Positions 19,765-31,908 of a stretch of DNA of 62,961 nucleotides are shown here, in pieces. The translations under genes were made by a program, and so were the position numbers. Every line of letters begins with the position of its first letter. The first letter of the stretch is position 1. Below the pieces are notes generated by a model. That model had not been told where the DNA came from. It ran no database searches and saw only the letters and a program-made list of their open reading frames with translations. The stretch is from Phoronis australis (Eukaryota > Phoronida > Phoronidae). Location: assembly GCA_002633005.1 (NCBI GenBank), contig NMRA01000367.1, positions 44,392 through 107,352 of the forward strand. Direction: 5' to 3'.

Positions 19765-21241
19765 CTGAATAGCACAACAGCAGCAATTTATAAGTAAAAA
19801 AACACAAATCATGAGTAATCCATGATTAAAAGAGAACACGACGATATCTAATTGTAAGATTTCGCCTACCTTTATAACCTTCTAACAAATGCCAAAAGTA
19901 GATTTCAATCTCGTTTTTTGAAGCAGATTACATGTATTTTAACAATCACAACCTTGGAATTGAGTTACCATCCTGTTTTACTCTATTCATAGTCTGCAAT
20001 GTTTTCAAAATACACGAACCTTTGGCGATCAGCTTTCCTTGCTGTGACTTTTAGTTTTATCCATGTCTGACTAAATGTTTCATGGAAAAACACTTGCGAA
20101 ATATGGTGATTGTGAAAAAGATCGTTATTATTTAGGCACTGCAAAAGCGTCATGAATTTTTAGACAACAATATTATCAAGGTAACTTACACCAGCTTCAA
20201 CCTTCATGACGAGTTTGTCGTCGAAGCAACCGTCCTCAAAATGGTCGGAGCATATTTGGGCTCCAGCACATGGCTGACTCGACAGTCATTTTCAAAAGAC
20301 GAGCAGTGCACACGAAAACGTGCCATTACGCGGCCAGATGCTTGTCTTTTGGGAATTTAATAGCGCTCACGCCTTCCACCTGGGTGGTGTTAGAACACCA
20401 TTGCTAAACACCCCAAGGTTGAACGGTCTTTATTCGTCGTGTACTGTTACACAATGACGGTGAACTACATCGTGGGATATGATCTAGTTTGTGTAACCCA
20501 GCACCATGTCACGGTGTCAAAAGTCAACGTTTCGCGGATTTTATTTTATTTTCGCTTTTTGAAAATAACTAAAGATACAATTTTACGATAATTTGAATAA
20601 AATACATCCAAATTGCAATACCTTGAAGATATTACTGCAATTTAACATGTTTCGACCTTGATAATTTCACTTTAAAGATAAGATGTTCTAAAGCAGCAAT
20701 TCCTTATTCTGGGCTCGGGTTGCTCTAGAAATCGCAGGTACACTTACATATTACGTTCCGATTTAATACAATGTCAAGAAAAATGTTTTATGAGCTCTGG
20801 TACATTATGCGTTATGTTCCCGACTCTATACTGCAGGTTTGGAATTGGTGGTATCTACAATTGAGTTTGCAACTGTTCGAAGTCGGGAAAATGGAGATTT
20901 CAAGTGTGTCACTGAGGGCAGAATAGTGGACACTACAACAGGGGAGCGAAAATGTAAAAAATAAGTTCGAGCTATGAAACACCCACTTGATCAAGCTCTG
21001 ATCTTATTATTGAAATGTAAGGCGTTTATCCTCATTCAAATTTGGACCATAAACATCAGGGATGTCGATTTTCCTCTGCAGAGTAACTATCACATTCGCG
21101 GGCACCTCCCTCGGTTGTACGGCTGTATCAAAGTAATCGAATGACTGATGGCAACTAACTTAGTTCAATTCGTGGAATTGCATATACATCCAGGCAATCG
21201 TCTCAAGAAAATCAGCGATCAATCTGCAATCTTTTACTTAC
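19765..21241. other. No recognisable gene
   Basis: AT-rich intronic sequence of the decayed receptor copy. I see no domain, TIR or RNA gene. Confidence 0.4.
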
Positions 21242-21592
21242 ATAAAAAATTCAAGTTTCAAATTGACTTGAACTTCCTGCCGGTGATCGATAGTATTCCT
21301 CGCTCGAAATTTCAACGACAGGCCCCGACGAAGTACCTCTCGAGGTACATCAATTCTTTCGAAATAATATACGAAGGGTGTAGGTGACTTCGCCGTCTTG
21401 TTGTTACCGAAACGTTTCCACCTGATGCGTCAACTTAAATCGAGGGGCTTGAGTACATGTACATGTACACGTAGTCTGTGTAAATGACCAATTCGTAAAC
21501 TTTTCAGCAAACAACAATGCATTCACCGGAGTATATTTCATGCCGTTGTATCTTGCTCGCAGTTGATTGAACGGAGAGCATTCTTGGGCCAT
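21242..21592 (-). pseudogene. Dead copy of the receptor Ig1 exon
   Basis: It aligns end to end with the intact exon 52447-52785. The acceptor (CACAG then ATGGCCCA) and donor (GTAAGT) are kept, as are LSVQST, YSGE-IVVC, DASGGNVSVT and LHPSYIISKEL. Two stop codons interrupt it, and the exon is 12 bp longer than the intact one because TACATGTACATGTAC lies in the middle. Surrounding intron DNA to about 22200 is also homologous to 52850-53400, so the duplication covered more than the exon. Confidence 0.8.
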
Positions 21593-22799
21593 CTGTGGTC
21601 GAACAAGAAGCTAAATATACTACAGTACTTAATTAATTATGCGAGTAAGTACTTGGGAGCAGATCGCTTGTCCAATAGTGAACTAATCTCCAGTTTCACT
21701 GGTACAAAGGTCTACTAATCATGCAAATCTCAACCTTCTGATGAAGTTTTGTCGGCATTTTACGATACTCACAGACGCGTCAAATAAATGGCAGCGCTTG
21801 GTCTGTCGCACCTAGTTTGTCGGTAAAAAGACATTCGGTTGGGGGTCGTTACCACCAAACAATCATACATGTATTTCTGCCGGTGCATTGAATCACGTGC
21901 AACTAAAGGCACTTAATGGCTGAAAAGCAGTTTTCGACATCTTGCCTCTCCTTTTCCGAAATAAAATTGGTGAGATTTTGCTTAAAAATGCCTCGAAATG
22001 AGATTTTTGGCGAGCGGCAAAATTGATGTCCGGACGTCACCGATCGTGTTTCATGTTTTTGAAATTTTATTAAACCATCATTCGCGATCAACAATGAGTT
22101 AATTAGATTTATTTTATTTCGCGGTGAAAGCGTGTGATAGTGTTTGCCAAAAAAGTGGGATGTCGATCTTGTGCAAACGTAACAACATTAATGAAAACGC
22201 AAGGATAATGCTTTTCGCGTCCATTCAGTGACGGATGGAGGAATTGTGTTTAGACAAAGGCCCGTAGAAACAATGAGTTTTAAGAGTATTTTTGGGCCAT
22301 TGAGCATTCTTTGAAGCCCGATTTTGCCAAGTCCAAGAAATCTAAACTAGGTGCATAAATTCCCGGCAGGTCGATGTTGACGGTAGATAGGCTTGCGCAA
22401 AAAGATCGCAGAAACGAAGTACAGCACAGCCATTTAATTATTAGCCTTCGTCCGGTCTGCCTCTGGTCTAACTAGGCGTGACGGTAACCAAGGACAGACC
22501 GGAGAGTGAGGCTTGAGTCGACCTTCACAACTAGCGTGTGCGCAAGCGTGACGGTGCCCGGAGCTTACCACGAGTCAGGCGTGAACGAAGCACGAAGGGC
22601 TGTTAGCCAGGCGTGAGTCAGAAACCCTTAGGCGGCGAGAAAGATAATACATTTATGTAACTAGGAAAGTGTAATGCAAATGGACAGGCATAACGAAATA
22701 ACCACCAAAATATGTATCTATTCCGACATCTTAAAATGCGGCAAATTATCACTTAACGTTCCCCAGGCTTGGTAAATCGATGCAAACTTTTTGCTCAAG
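21593..22799. other. Duplicated intron and spacer
   Basis: The left half is a diverged direct repeat of about 52850-53400. Around 22440-22620 there are several AGGCGTGA and GGTCTG motifs in both directions without clear function. No gene is seen. Confidence 0.4.
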
Positions 22800-23431
22800 T
22801 CACCTTGCTGACCGAGTCCTTTTAGTTTTAACTCTTCTCTTTGGCCAAGTATTCCCGGTATCTGTCGAATTCTTCATTATTGTGATTTGTTTGCAACCTT
22901 TCATTGTTTTCATTCTCGATTTCGAGTACGACTTTTTCGATGCAGAATCTTTCTTTTTCATCTCACTGTTTTTTGATGACCGCTGATCTTCATCTTTTTT
23001 TACTGATGATCGTGGCGTTTTGACTTCGGAGTCTGGTGAACATTTCAAATGACCATTTGAAGCAGACTCTATCAGTTCATCAATATTGACAGACACGTTG
23101 CTGCCTGGTGTCTGGGACCTATCAGATTTCTTGTTAATTGGCGGCTCCTCGTAAATGTTGCCTTCTGTTTTCAGAGACATTTTCACTAGTAGCTCAATAC
23201 TGTCCATCAGCACCATTTCTTGTCCATCGTCTTTTTTGAAGCAATACGTTGGACTGGGTTCGTTCGCTTGCTTAAGAAAACTTTCTGCCATGTAACACGA
23301 ACTCGGTTGTTTGTAAGGGGGCTTGATGGAGTTCGAACGCCTTCTGTTCTTGAACAAAATGACCAGAACTCCAGTAAAGATGACCAGGAAAAAACCTCCG
23401 CCAAAGGATGGCACTATGATCACCGCAACAT
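22800..23431 (-). CDS. Receptor last exon: transmembrane segment and cytoplasmic tail
   Basis: The exon begins after TTTTGTTTTAG in phase 1 and ends at a TGA (22800-22802). It opens with DVAVIIVPSFGGGFFLVIF and VLVILF, a single membrane-spanning segment with a Gly cluster, followed by the stop-transfer sequence KNRRR. The tail of about 180 residues is rich in Ser, Lys and Asp and has tyrosines in PPYKQP, PTYCF and NIYEEPPI. The last fits a Src-type SH2 binding motif (YEEP) if phosphorylated. There is no ZU5, death or kinase domain. Phase, strand and position make it the 3' end of the Ig/TSP1 receptor whose ectodomain exons lie at 33446-52785. That joining is an inference across about 10 kb of transposon-filled intron. 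Confidence 0.65.
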
Positions 23432-23679
23432 CTAAAACAAAAAAAAAACATGACTAACGTGTTCTAGGAATATTGGTTAACTCCCGTTAATTAAGAATAC
23501 TTACGTAACACGCGATATTGGTTTTGACTTTGCCAAACGTGAATTTGAAAAACTGCGCTGTAACTAGATCAGTCTCGCTTTCTGACAAGTTTCTTGGACC
23601 AAGCTAACGTGTCAGTGTTTCTCGTAACAAAAACATACGACAAACGTTTAAGTCTTAAGAGTGCAGTACACTTAAGGGA

Positions 23680-24560
23680 GCATGCCACCCAAAAACAACC
23701 TAATTTGTATCAATTTAGATCGAGTAGTTCTAGTCCATAACGACACGTATGGTTGCGTTACCTGACACATGATGGCAGACGGAGGTGTTGAAATTATCCA
23801 ATGACGTCATCGGTTTCAATGCAGCCCGTTCAGCAGTTCACAACACGGGTTACTGGTGTCAGCTTATCGCTTGAAGACATCGTTTAACACCAATAAATCA
23901 TCAAACTTCGAGTTCTTATAAAAACGTGTTGTTTTATTTCGCTCTTACGGATATATTGGTATTTGGACACACCGTAGCTTACAAAGTTCGGCAGGCAAAT
24001 AAGGTCCCTTAGCAGGAGTTTGGGGTCTGTTCGGAGATAATTTCGAAGTAAATTTCGTGAGATACAGACAGGAAGACCTAGATCCCAGTTGTTTAGAATT
24101 GAGATTTTTTGAGTTCTTAATACAAAACGCTTGTTATCCTGGCCAGTGGCTCGGAGCCCGATCAGGCCCGTCGCGGCCGGCCGGATTGACTCGTTATCCC
24201 GGCCTGTAGCTTGGAAACTGATCCGACATCACGAACATAAACCAGCCAAAGTTCAGTGGAAACTAAACTTCCATCCAAAAAAGTACTATACTAGCGAGCC
24301 AAAGTGACGTGCACGTGATTATGTTGGCGAATCAGCCACGAAACTGCAAATCTACTTACTCGTCGGGGGCCGCGAATTCATGTTCCGCTTTGGCCACAGC
24401 ACCGCCGGTCAGGGCAAAAGTTGTACATTAACAATCATTATTTGAGTAAGGTAAATGTAAATAAAGATTCCCCTAACACCTGGCCGTGAGATGGAAATCG
24501 AGTTGTTTCACAACAGTTTCTGCCAGCAAACACTAAATTAGCATGAGCTCGCGCGGCCTC
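23680..24560 (+). repeat. 880-bp repeat, copy A
   Basis: Diverged direct repeat of 35210-36050. Shared blocks include ATCGAGTAGTTC, GTGTTGAAATTATCCA-TGACGT, ACTGGTGTCA-CTTATCGCTTGAA, CAGGCCCGTCGCGGCC and GTAAAGATTCC. Both lie in receptor introns. No coding sequence or TIR is seen, so it may be a repeat family or a local duplication. Confidence 0.7.
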
Positions 24561-24939
24561 GGTGTCCCGTTAATTAGTTTTATTGCAGCTAAAGCCGGTA
24601 ACGCAGTGATTTATTCCTTGCTGGCTTCTCAAATCATTTGCACTCACGAACACTCCAAAGGCATTACAAATTGCATCTAATGAGACAGACTTTGTTTCTG
24701 TTTGGTTAGGGTGAGAATAATTCATGTTTAAGCAGAACGCTCAATAATAAACGCCAACATGGTATCTCGCAATCCCCGGCCGACTTGAACGAGCTAGAGC
24801 TCACCAGTCCCGACTTTGCAGGTGGATCGTTAAGTTTTACAGGCTATCGATTCGAACAGGAATACAGTGAATAAGAAATACTAGAGAGGCGCCGTGAACA
24901 AGCTCAGACGCTGAGGGAACGTATAGAGTTATTTGTCAG
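24561..24939. other. No recognisable gene
   Basis: Spacer between the 880-bp repeat and the split THAP relic. Confidence 0.4.
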
Positions 24940-24998
24940 GCACTGTCGACGTCTGCAGGCCACAGACGAGGAGATGTTTCACTGCCTCATACTTGGTA

Positions 24999-27900
24999 CA
25001 GCACACATCACGAATTTTTGTCCGCCCAACAACGGTCGGCTAGGAGCCGTCTACTGAGTCGCCTCTGTAGTCGGCACTTGGGTCGGCTAAGTGGTCGCCT
25101 AGCGTGGACGACCAATTCGGATTAAGCGTGTCCTTGGTCGGCAATTACCATTTTATGACTTAACGGGTGAACTTTAGCCAAACAAACATTTTACTGTTCG
25201 CTGTTCGTTCACCACTGGCAACTCAGGTCTTGACATCGGTTTATAAACTTTTGTTCAACTGTTGAAAGGAAATAAAATCGAATCAACCTACAAATACGAA
25301 GTGCGTGACATTACACCAGCCTAAAACTTTATGTTGAATTAATGACGGCGTGGTAAAATCAAACGTTAAGTGATATCGCGGAAGCATAATTTCTAAATTT
25401 AGATATGAGACTTTTTATACAGNTAAAGGGGCGCAATTTCAAACCTTTGGCATGAATCAGTGTTATAAAAATGGAAATACATGTAGACCGACTTTAGTTC
25501 ATCAGCAATCTAGACACAACAGTTACAGACACTCACTGCGTTTGTTAACGTCTTGTGGCAGTGATAAAAATAATTTTTTCTACTATGATTGATAACAAGT
25601 TTTACTCTGATGAGGTATGATGCAATATGCACGTCTGATATGCAGAGTCAGCAGTTGCAAAAATATTTACTGGGTTTAATGAATCCGTTTGTTATGTACC
25701 ACTGCAAAAGTATAATTACTAATTGTACATTCGAAGCACGCCTCATTAGAATAAAAACATACACATGCTTGATGATCCTGGGAGTACCTCTTTTACAGGC
25801 ATGAATGAAGATACACTGTATATTGTTGTTAAGCCATAGAGGATAGTAAAGCTTAGATAATATCACACTGAGCCATGTACATCAGGCATATACAAAGGAT
25901 ACAGTATTTCAAAAGAAGCCTCAACTACTCATTTTTCATAGTCATAACTACTATTTTTCATAGTATTACTAAATCACGAACACCTAGATTTATATTAGAA
26001 GTTACATAGTACGATGCTACACAACCTGCTCTCCCCCCATTTATGGGAGGCCTAATTTGAAACAGTTAACGACATATCTTTTCTATGCAAGATTAAAACC
26101 AAGCAAAACGTGTGAAACTCTCCAGGACTAAAAATAAATATCTCAAAACCTGACATTTTACTTAAGCAGGAATTAAAACAACCCAATACATTGAGATTGT
26201 TTTCACACAGAAGACCATAGAGCAAATAAAGACCAAAATTCACCACGTCAAGGCTGAAAATTTATCACATCAGCACCTATAATTTATCAAGTGGGGACCA
26301 AAAATTCTTCACTACAGGATCAAAATAAAATACGACCGAACTGAAAAATTAATAAGTCAGGTTCAAAAACTTACCGTGTCAGTAACTTTCACGCCAGAAC
26401 ACCACGTCACCATCCCAAAGCATGGATCTTTCAAAGTGATAATGTCCGTACTACATGTATACATATAAACAAGGGCTATATGTTCAACTTCTCGCCGACA
26501 ACAGACCTATTATCTTGGAAATGCGGTTGAATTTCTTTTGTCTAATCCACGTTTTACAATAGATGCCAATGTGTGGGTACACACTGGATTGTCACCATTG
26601 CATAATGGGTGATCACGTAGCCTCCGGGCTTGAAAACAACTCTCTCTCCTGGCGTGATAAGTTGTCTGACACAATGAATCCTGGTTGCCAATTGTTTTTG
26701 ATTCTACAGAGATTTCAATTCCTGAATAGAAAATGTGTGTTCTGGATGTTTTCGCTTCAGCTTTCCATTCAGCTAACTAGTGTACAGCACAGTGTTTTTA
26801 CTATCCCGTGGCTGCTCCACTGCAACAAATAACTTCTAGTACAACCTTCCCTAAACTACGCTCGTATTTTGCACATTTCTTCGGGGTAACAGTTTTCTAA
26901 GAGCTATATATTCATTGGACAAGAATACCAGTCTCAGGTAGTCCTTGAGCTCATGCTCTGAATGTTTTGTAAACGCAACTCTTTCTTTACGCAGATACAG
27001 TTTTCTGCCCGTGGACACCGACTCGCTGAATTCATCAACCAAACATTTATTTTTGAAAATGCCCTCAAAAGTGTACTTTTTTAAAACACCGAGTTGACCA
27101 TAGTCGTCAGTGTAGAAAAGCGAAATGAACAAATTTGTACACAGTGCTCAAAGCACGTTTGAGGACATACGGAAACGCCAGCGTCTCTGTCTTACAACGC
27201 TGCGTGTACTTGGCATTTCATTTCACGCTGGAAACTTTTTTAAGACAGAGCACCGTTTCAAAAAAAATAGCATTTTTCTTACAGCTGAAAACAGAAGAAT
27301 TATTCTGCGATTTTAGGACTGAAATGGAACCAAATCTCGAGTCAGTGGTGACTCATTAGCATGTGCAAAACTCGGGGAGGGGGGGGGGTGGCGATATATA
27401 TACAAGCATGATTTATTTATTTTTTTATTTTGATTTTGTAGTTGCCACTTCTCATTTTTCTTAAGGTGGCCAGATCATACGCTATCAATATGACCAGACG
27501 CTTTGCTTCTCAAAAGTGCACCTTTGTGTATTTTCTATCATTCTTTGCCATCGCAATCGCTTTACCAAAGGTTCGCGCACATATGCCGCGTAGTGAATAC
27601 TTCTTCATCACGTATTCACATCTTCCCGTTCACAATTATTTTATTTTGCATAATTTGTCTATACGTTGTTGACAGAAAATATTTATTTTTGGAACAACGT
27701 GAACGACCAACTGATAGGGGACTACGTGTATACGACTGCTAGCCCGGATTTTAACGTCACCGATACTTGAAAACGGAATGCGCAAAGCTACAATTGCCTC
27801 CAGCCTCAACAGTGGTGATGTCACCGTCTTAGTTCGTGGAAATCGTAACCATACTATGATTTCGAAGTTAGAACCATCGAAGTCCGTGGGTTTAAGGCAT

Positions 27901-28655
27901 ACTGGACCGTGAATTTCGAGTCTGTACTGCAAGGGTCAATACTATAAAAATGAAATTACCGGAGTGAGAGCTCTTCGCGGTGTAACAACTCACTCACTAA
28001 TCCATCATCATGAGCGCGTGATAGGAGACCGGTGACTAACTTAAAAAACGCAAAAAGATGCAGTTTGGCGTTAAACAAACAAAATCAATTGCGGTTAAGA
28101 CTGTTAAAAATAGCTGCGTTTACAAAATGTCTACAGCGTTGTATTGACCGGGAAGCAACCAATCTAATACATCTTGTTAACGTCACGAGTCAAACGAGAT
28201 CAAACGTAAAGAAAACTTTCACGTTTTTCATCCCAAACTTGCTGCATTGTCCATAATCCAATGTTTACTAGTGCCCCTTGCCTTCAACCTTCGAATTAGT
28301 GGTGTTACACAACCGACGTGAACTCATGTAACCGAGACAGTAAAACTAGGTTAATTTATTTGACCCTGCGCTGAGACGAATATGCATCGACACGCAAAGT
28401 GGCATCAGCCTGACAACCTGTTACGCAACTGCGACTCTAGCCTAAAAATAGCAGCCGACCAGCTGGTCGGCTGATGGCCGGTCGCCTGAAGGGTCGGCTG
28501 AAGGGACGGCAGGGGAGTCGCCTTATGAGTCGGCACTGCGGGCGGCTGCCGGTCGGCTAATTTTTAGCCGACCGGTCGGCTAATTTGCCGACCGGTCGAC
28601 GGCTAGTCGTCGACTAATTTCCGACCGGGCGGACAAAAATTCGTGATGTGTGCTG
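24999..28655. mobile_element. 3657-bp DNA transposon, 29-bp perfect TIRs, TA target duplication
   Basis: The ends 24999-25027 and 28627-28655 are perfect inverted repeats starting CAGCACACATCACG. The element is flanked by TA (24997-24998 and 28656-28657), and the THAP exon reads through when it is removed, which proves the insertion. Just inside each TIR is a zone of repeated GTCGGCT and its complement, strongest at 28450-28620, able to fold. The interior holds only broken coding traces (26851-27316). TA duplication suggests the Tc1/mariner/IS630 group, but no such transposase is readable, so it is probably non-autonomous. N25423 lies inside. A partial inverted relative is at 51190-51600. Confidence 0.9.
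26851..27316 (-). pseudogene. Unrecognised coding relic inside the TA element
   Basis: On the minus strand the frame 27132-26851 reads FYTDDYGQLGVLKKYTFEG then KHSEHELKDYLRLVFLSNEY. It continues upstream through a stop as RWRFRMSSNVL. A relative occurs at about 36060-36200 on the plus strand (FYTNTTNTVF in a shifted frame). It is therefore a repeated coding sequence, perhaps a remnant of the element's own gene. I do not recognise the family. Confidence 0.4.
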
Positions 28656-28976
28656 TATTTCCAGCGTACATTTCATTCTTCGCTACCGTGAGCCACTTCC
28701 TAAGCATTTCGGACTCTCGGTGAAGTGAAAAACAAACGATATACCCGCTTTCCTCGCAGCTGCTTAGTTTGGACAAGCGGGAACGATGCACCGCAACATA
28801 GCGGCAATCATTCTGCATATGAACCACCGACGTCGCTAGCGTCGTTTCTCACGTTCCTCACAGGTTAACGCGACACCTCTTGGCAAGGTAAGGTCGACCG
28901 TATGCGAGGCGATGTGGATATAGATCGATTAAGACGGCAAAAAAGTCTAATTAAATCGGGTGGCATTCTCCTTTAA

Positions 28977-29640
28977 GACCAGGCAAAAATAGATAGAGGG
29001 GTGATAAACCCTATGTGACGGATTTGGATCATATTCTGCATTTTTGTTTACTTTCTTATGGTAATTACTAAAATGCACTTTAAACAAATTCTATCGCGTT
29101 AGGTAGCTTAAAAGTCGGGTACCTCACTTTTCACTGAAAACCACTATCAGAACTTGCCCCAATAATCCCAGTTTTTGTGATATTGTAAGTAATTACAGAA
29201 GCTACTAGAAAATGAAATAGCTACTGTTTTGTATCCATTGTCTTCGTAAAATGAAAAATAAATGTGTCAAGTTGCACCTTAAATTCCACATTTCGGGTTT
29301 GAAAGGTCATGGGTTTATACAAGCAGAAAACATGGATAACTTGCCCAGGTTTGAGTCAATCTCCTCTGAAGCCAAATTTTACACTTTGGAACTTTATTGT
29401 GGGTTTGATCTATCTTAGTAGAATAGGTATTTGGCATCAAAACCACCGGCAAACACATGTCTTCATATAGTAATGAGCAATTGTTCGCAGCCACCTCAGC
29501 CAAAGTGAGCACTTGTGACAATAACTACTAGTCATCGAAAATGTTGACTTTTGAGGTTAAAAAGTGCTCAAAAGGTTGTTAAATTATTGAGCTTACTTCT
29601 TAGAGAATAAAATTCAATAAAATTAGTATTTTTTGTATTT
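28977..29640. other. No recognisable gene
   Basis: AT-rich intronic spacer after the THAP element edge. A small open frame on minus at 29315-29521 has no recognisable domain. Confidence 0.35.
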
Positions 29641-31020
29641 TTTTACTGTGAGTTACCATTTTGATGAAAAGCCCTTCAGGTGTCTCTGATATCACTGAAG
29701 AAAACATGGCTGATGAGGTGGCGGAAGTAGATAATATAGTGTGTTTGTGGGCATAATCCTTCAAATCTGGTTTATGGAGCTTCAAAGGAATCTGGAACCA
29801 TGCAGCAAGCAATTGAAGCAATAACTGATTGCAGAAAGTCCATAGCAAGCCATTTGATATATGTTAAAGTCACCGACCTAGTCCCGTTCAGTGACAGTGC
29901 TGAAACTGAAAGTGGCAGCCGATTCTTGCCAGGGTCAGAGTGGGCTTGTTTACAACAGTTTGCCCCCCCCCCCCAGTTTTTGGAAATCGTCGATCTCAGC
30001 ATGTTATCAGATGGAGGCTAATTAAAAGTAAGATACGTGTCCACCTTCAACATCAGAAAGGCTCTAAGCCCAAGGCCAAGCTTGAGTTTGGAATGTAAGT
30101 GGAAATGCAGTCAACAAGGGATTTCTGGAAGAACAGAATGTATCGATTCCAGTTGGGTCAGGTAAGTTGTGCTGCAGGTCATCAATACTCTATACCTGTT
30201 GATAACGACTTTATTATGTTTGCTTTCTCAACTAGATTCTGGCTGCAGTCGCCAGGAAGGGCACAACCCTATGAAGTAAAGCGACACTCGAGTACTAGAG
30301 TAATTTTAGTTACTTCTTCCAGTACTGACTTGTATTAGTAAAATATTCACTTTATCTCAATATTTAGGGTTTGTCGAAATATATTCCATTTTATGATCAC
30401 GCATGTGTAAGAAGTGAAAACTTGGTGTCCATAATCAAAAGATTTAATCGAGCCCTTGTCTCCTAGCTGACACCAATTTCTCGTCTAATTCACCTGCAGT
30501 TGGTCACATTGCTCTATCCGTAGGGGAAAGGCTATTTATGGAAAATATAATTCTTGTGTTTACGGATTAACTTTCATACAATTGTAATATTTACAGGCAG
30601 TTTTTTCAAGTGGAAACGAGGGTGACCAACCATCATTCTGGCTGCCCAAGCCTTTGCCAAAGAGCCATAAGTCGAATCAGTTTCTCACTGCTGCATCTGA
30701 TGGAAGAGTCAACCCTGTTAGGACCCAGCTTCTAACTGACATCGATGAATTTGCCGAAAGGTCCTAGCGATATTACAAAGAAAAAGCCAGCAAAGCATTA
30801 TCTGTAACTCATGTATGTATTGCTCCTGGTCATATTGATGTTCTGAAGAATGTCTCTCATCCAGTCAGCATATCAAATATTTTCCCGTTTAGCAGCACTC
30901 AATCATTCTGGGAAACTCGCACAGTTTGATGCCTTTGGAATGAAAAGAATCGCTGAGGAAAACCAACGATTTGAACTGTGACAAACGATTGTTGAGTCCA
31001 TGGAATTGCCGCAGTAGCAC
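29641..31020 (+). pseudogene. Unidentified coding relic with stops
   Basis: Long stretches read like protein on the plus strand but are broken. From about 29780 the frame gives MQQAIEAITDCRKSIASH and FLPGSEW, with a C11 run near 29965. From about 30600 another gives GDQPSFWLPKPLPKS, VNPVRTQLLTDIDEFAERS (then a stop), RYYKEKASKALSVTH and IAPGHIDVLKNVS. The codon-like pattern and multiple breaks suggest an old retrocopy or transposon gene. No family is recognised. Confidence 0.35.
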
Positions 31021-31621
31021 ATTTCATGTATACAAGACTCAGAAACATTTGAAATACAGTATCTCAAAAGGAGACAAACAAAATGCTATTTCCATTTCGT
31101 GACGTTTCATCTGTGCTGACTAAAGGTGTCTCATCGTGCACCTAATTTGCTCGCATTTTGTAAATGTGACCACATTTGTTCTTTTCTATTTACTTGGTTG
31201 ATGGCGTGTAACTTGCCTGTGTCCTATATCAGCCTCAATATAGTATTAGTATTCTCTAAACTACTTTGGTGCTTGTTTAATGTTTGGCTATCTTATTGTT
31301 TTGCTACATAAGTACAGTATAACCTGCTCTGCTGCATATTTGTATAACATACACCTGTAATAAACAATATTTTAAATCAGGACAGTTTTTAAATATTGCC
31401 CAACTTTGTTCCAAAATCTCTTTGCAGGATTACCAAAGTTCAACTATATGCAGTCTGAATGTTTGTGTGTTTTATTTTCGTTTTGCTGCACATGCATTGT
31501 CTTATGATTTTTCAATGAAGTAGCTGACACTACATGTACATGTATTAGTCTCGAGACTTCTGAATTTTTGGAGTCTGACTGATGGTAAGCACAAAACACC
31601 ATTGCATACCCATACTAAACT
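31021..31621. other. No recognisable gene
   Basis: AT-rich spacer in the long receptor intron between the TSP1 and transmembrane exons. Confidence 0.35.
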
Positions 31622-31908
31622 CGGGCGGATCCAGGATTTTTAGCTGGGGCCATGGCACAGAATTTCGTCACATCCGTGCGCCCTCCCTAAAATGTAGGGA
31701 TGCAAGGGTCTCGCAATTTTGAGTTTGTGGATCTTATTACTAAGAAAATCCGTTAAAGGGGGTTTGTTCAAGGCCAATGCATTGTGCATTCGCCCCCGGA
31801 GCCCCCTGGGTGCTCGAAAATGCTAGTCAGCAGTTCACACCCCGAACTTACAAATGGTATCTGGGAGAATTTTAGGGGGGCATGGCCCCCTCCTGGAATC
31901 CACCATTG
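31622..31908. mobile_element. Short hAT-like element
   Basis: The left end CGGGCGGATCCAGGATTTTT and the right end TCCTGGAATCCACCATTG are imperfect inverted repeats. Inner motifs GGGGCCATGGCAC and GGGGGGCATGGCCCCC are typical of this short-element family, seen also at 19242, 34866 and 51725. Non-coding. The target duplication is unclear. Confidence 0.5.

Larger units (their letters stand above)
24940..28811 (-). pseudogene. THAP exon split by a transposon insertion
   Basis: The two parts, 28656-28811 and about 24940-24998, together align with the THAP exon at 1867-2277. The start reads MIAAMLRCIVPAC, with the first zinc pair kept, then a stop and one or more shifts. The second part matches DNA at 2091-2125. 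The 3657-bp element 24999-28655 sits between them, exactly at a TA. Upstream DNA (28812-28976) is homologous to 2278-2429 and ends at TTTAA in both. So an older Kolobok-like THAP element was broken by a younger insertion. Confidence 0.8.
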
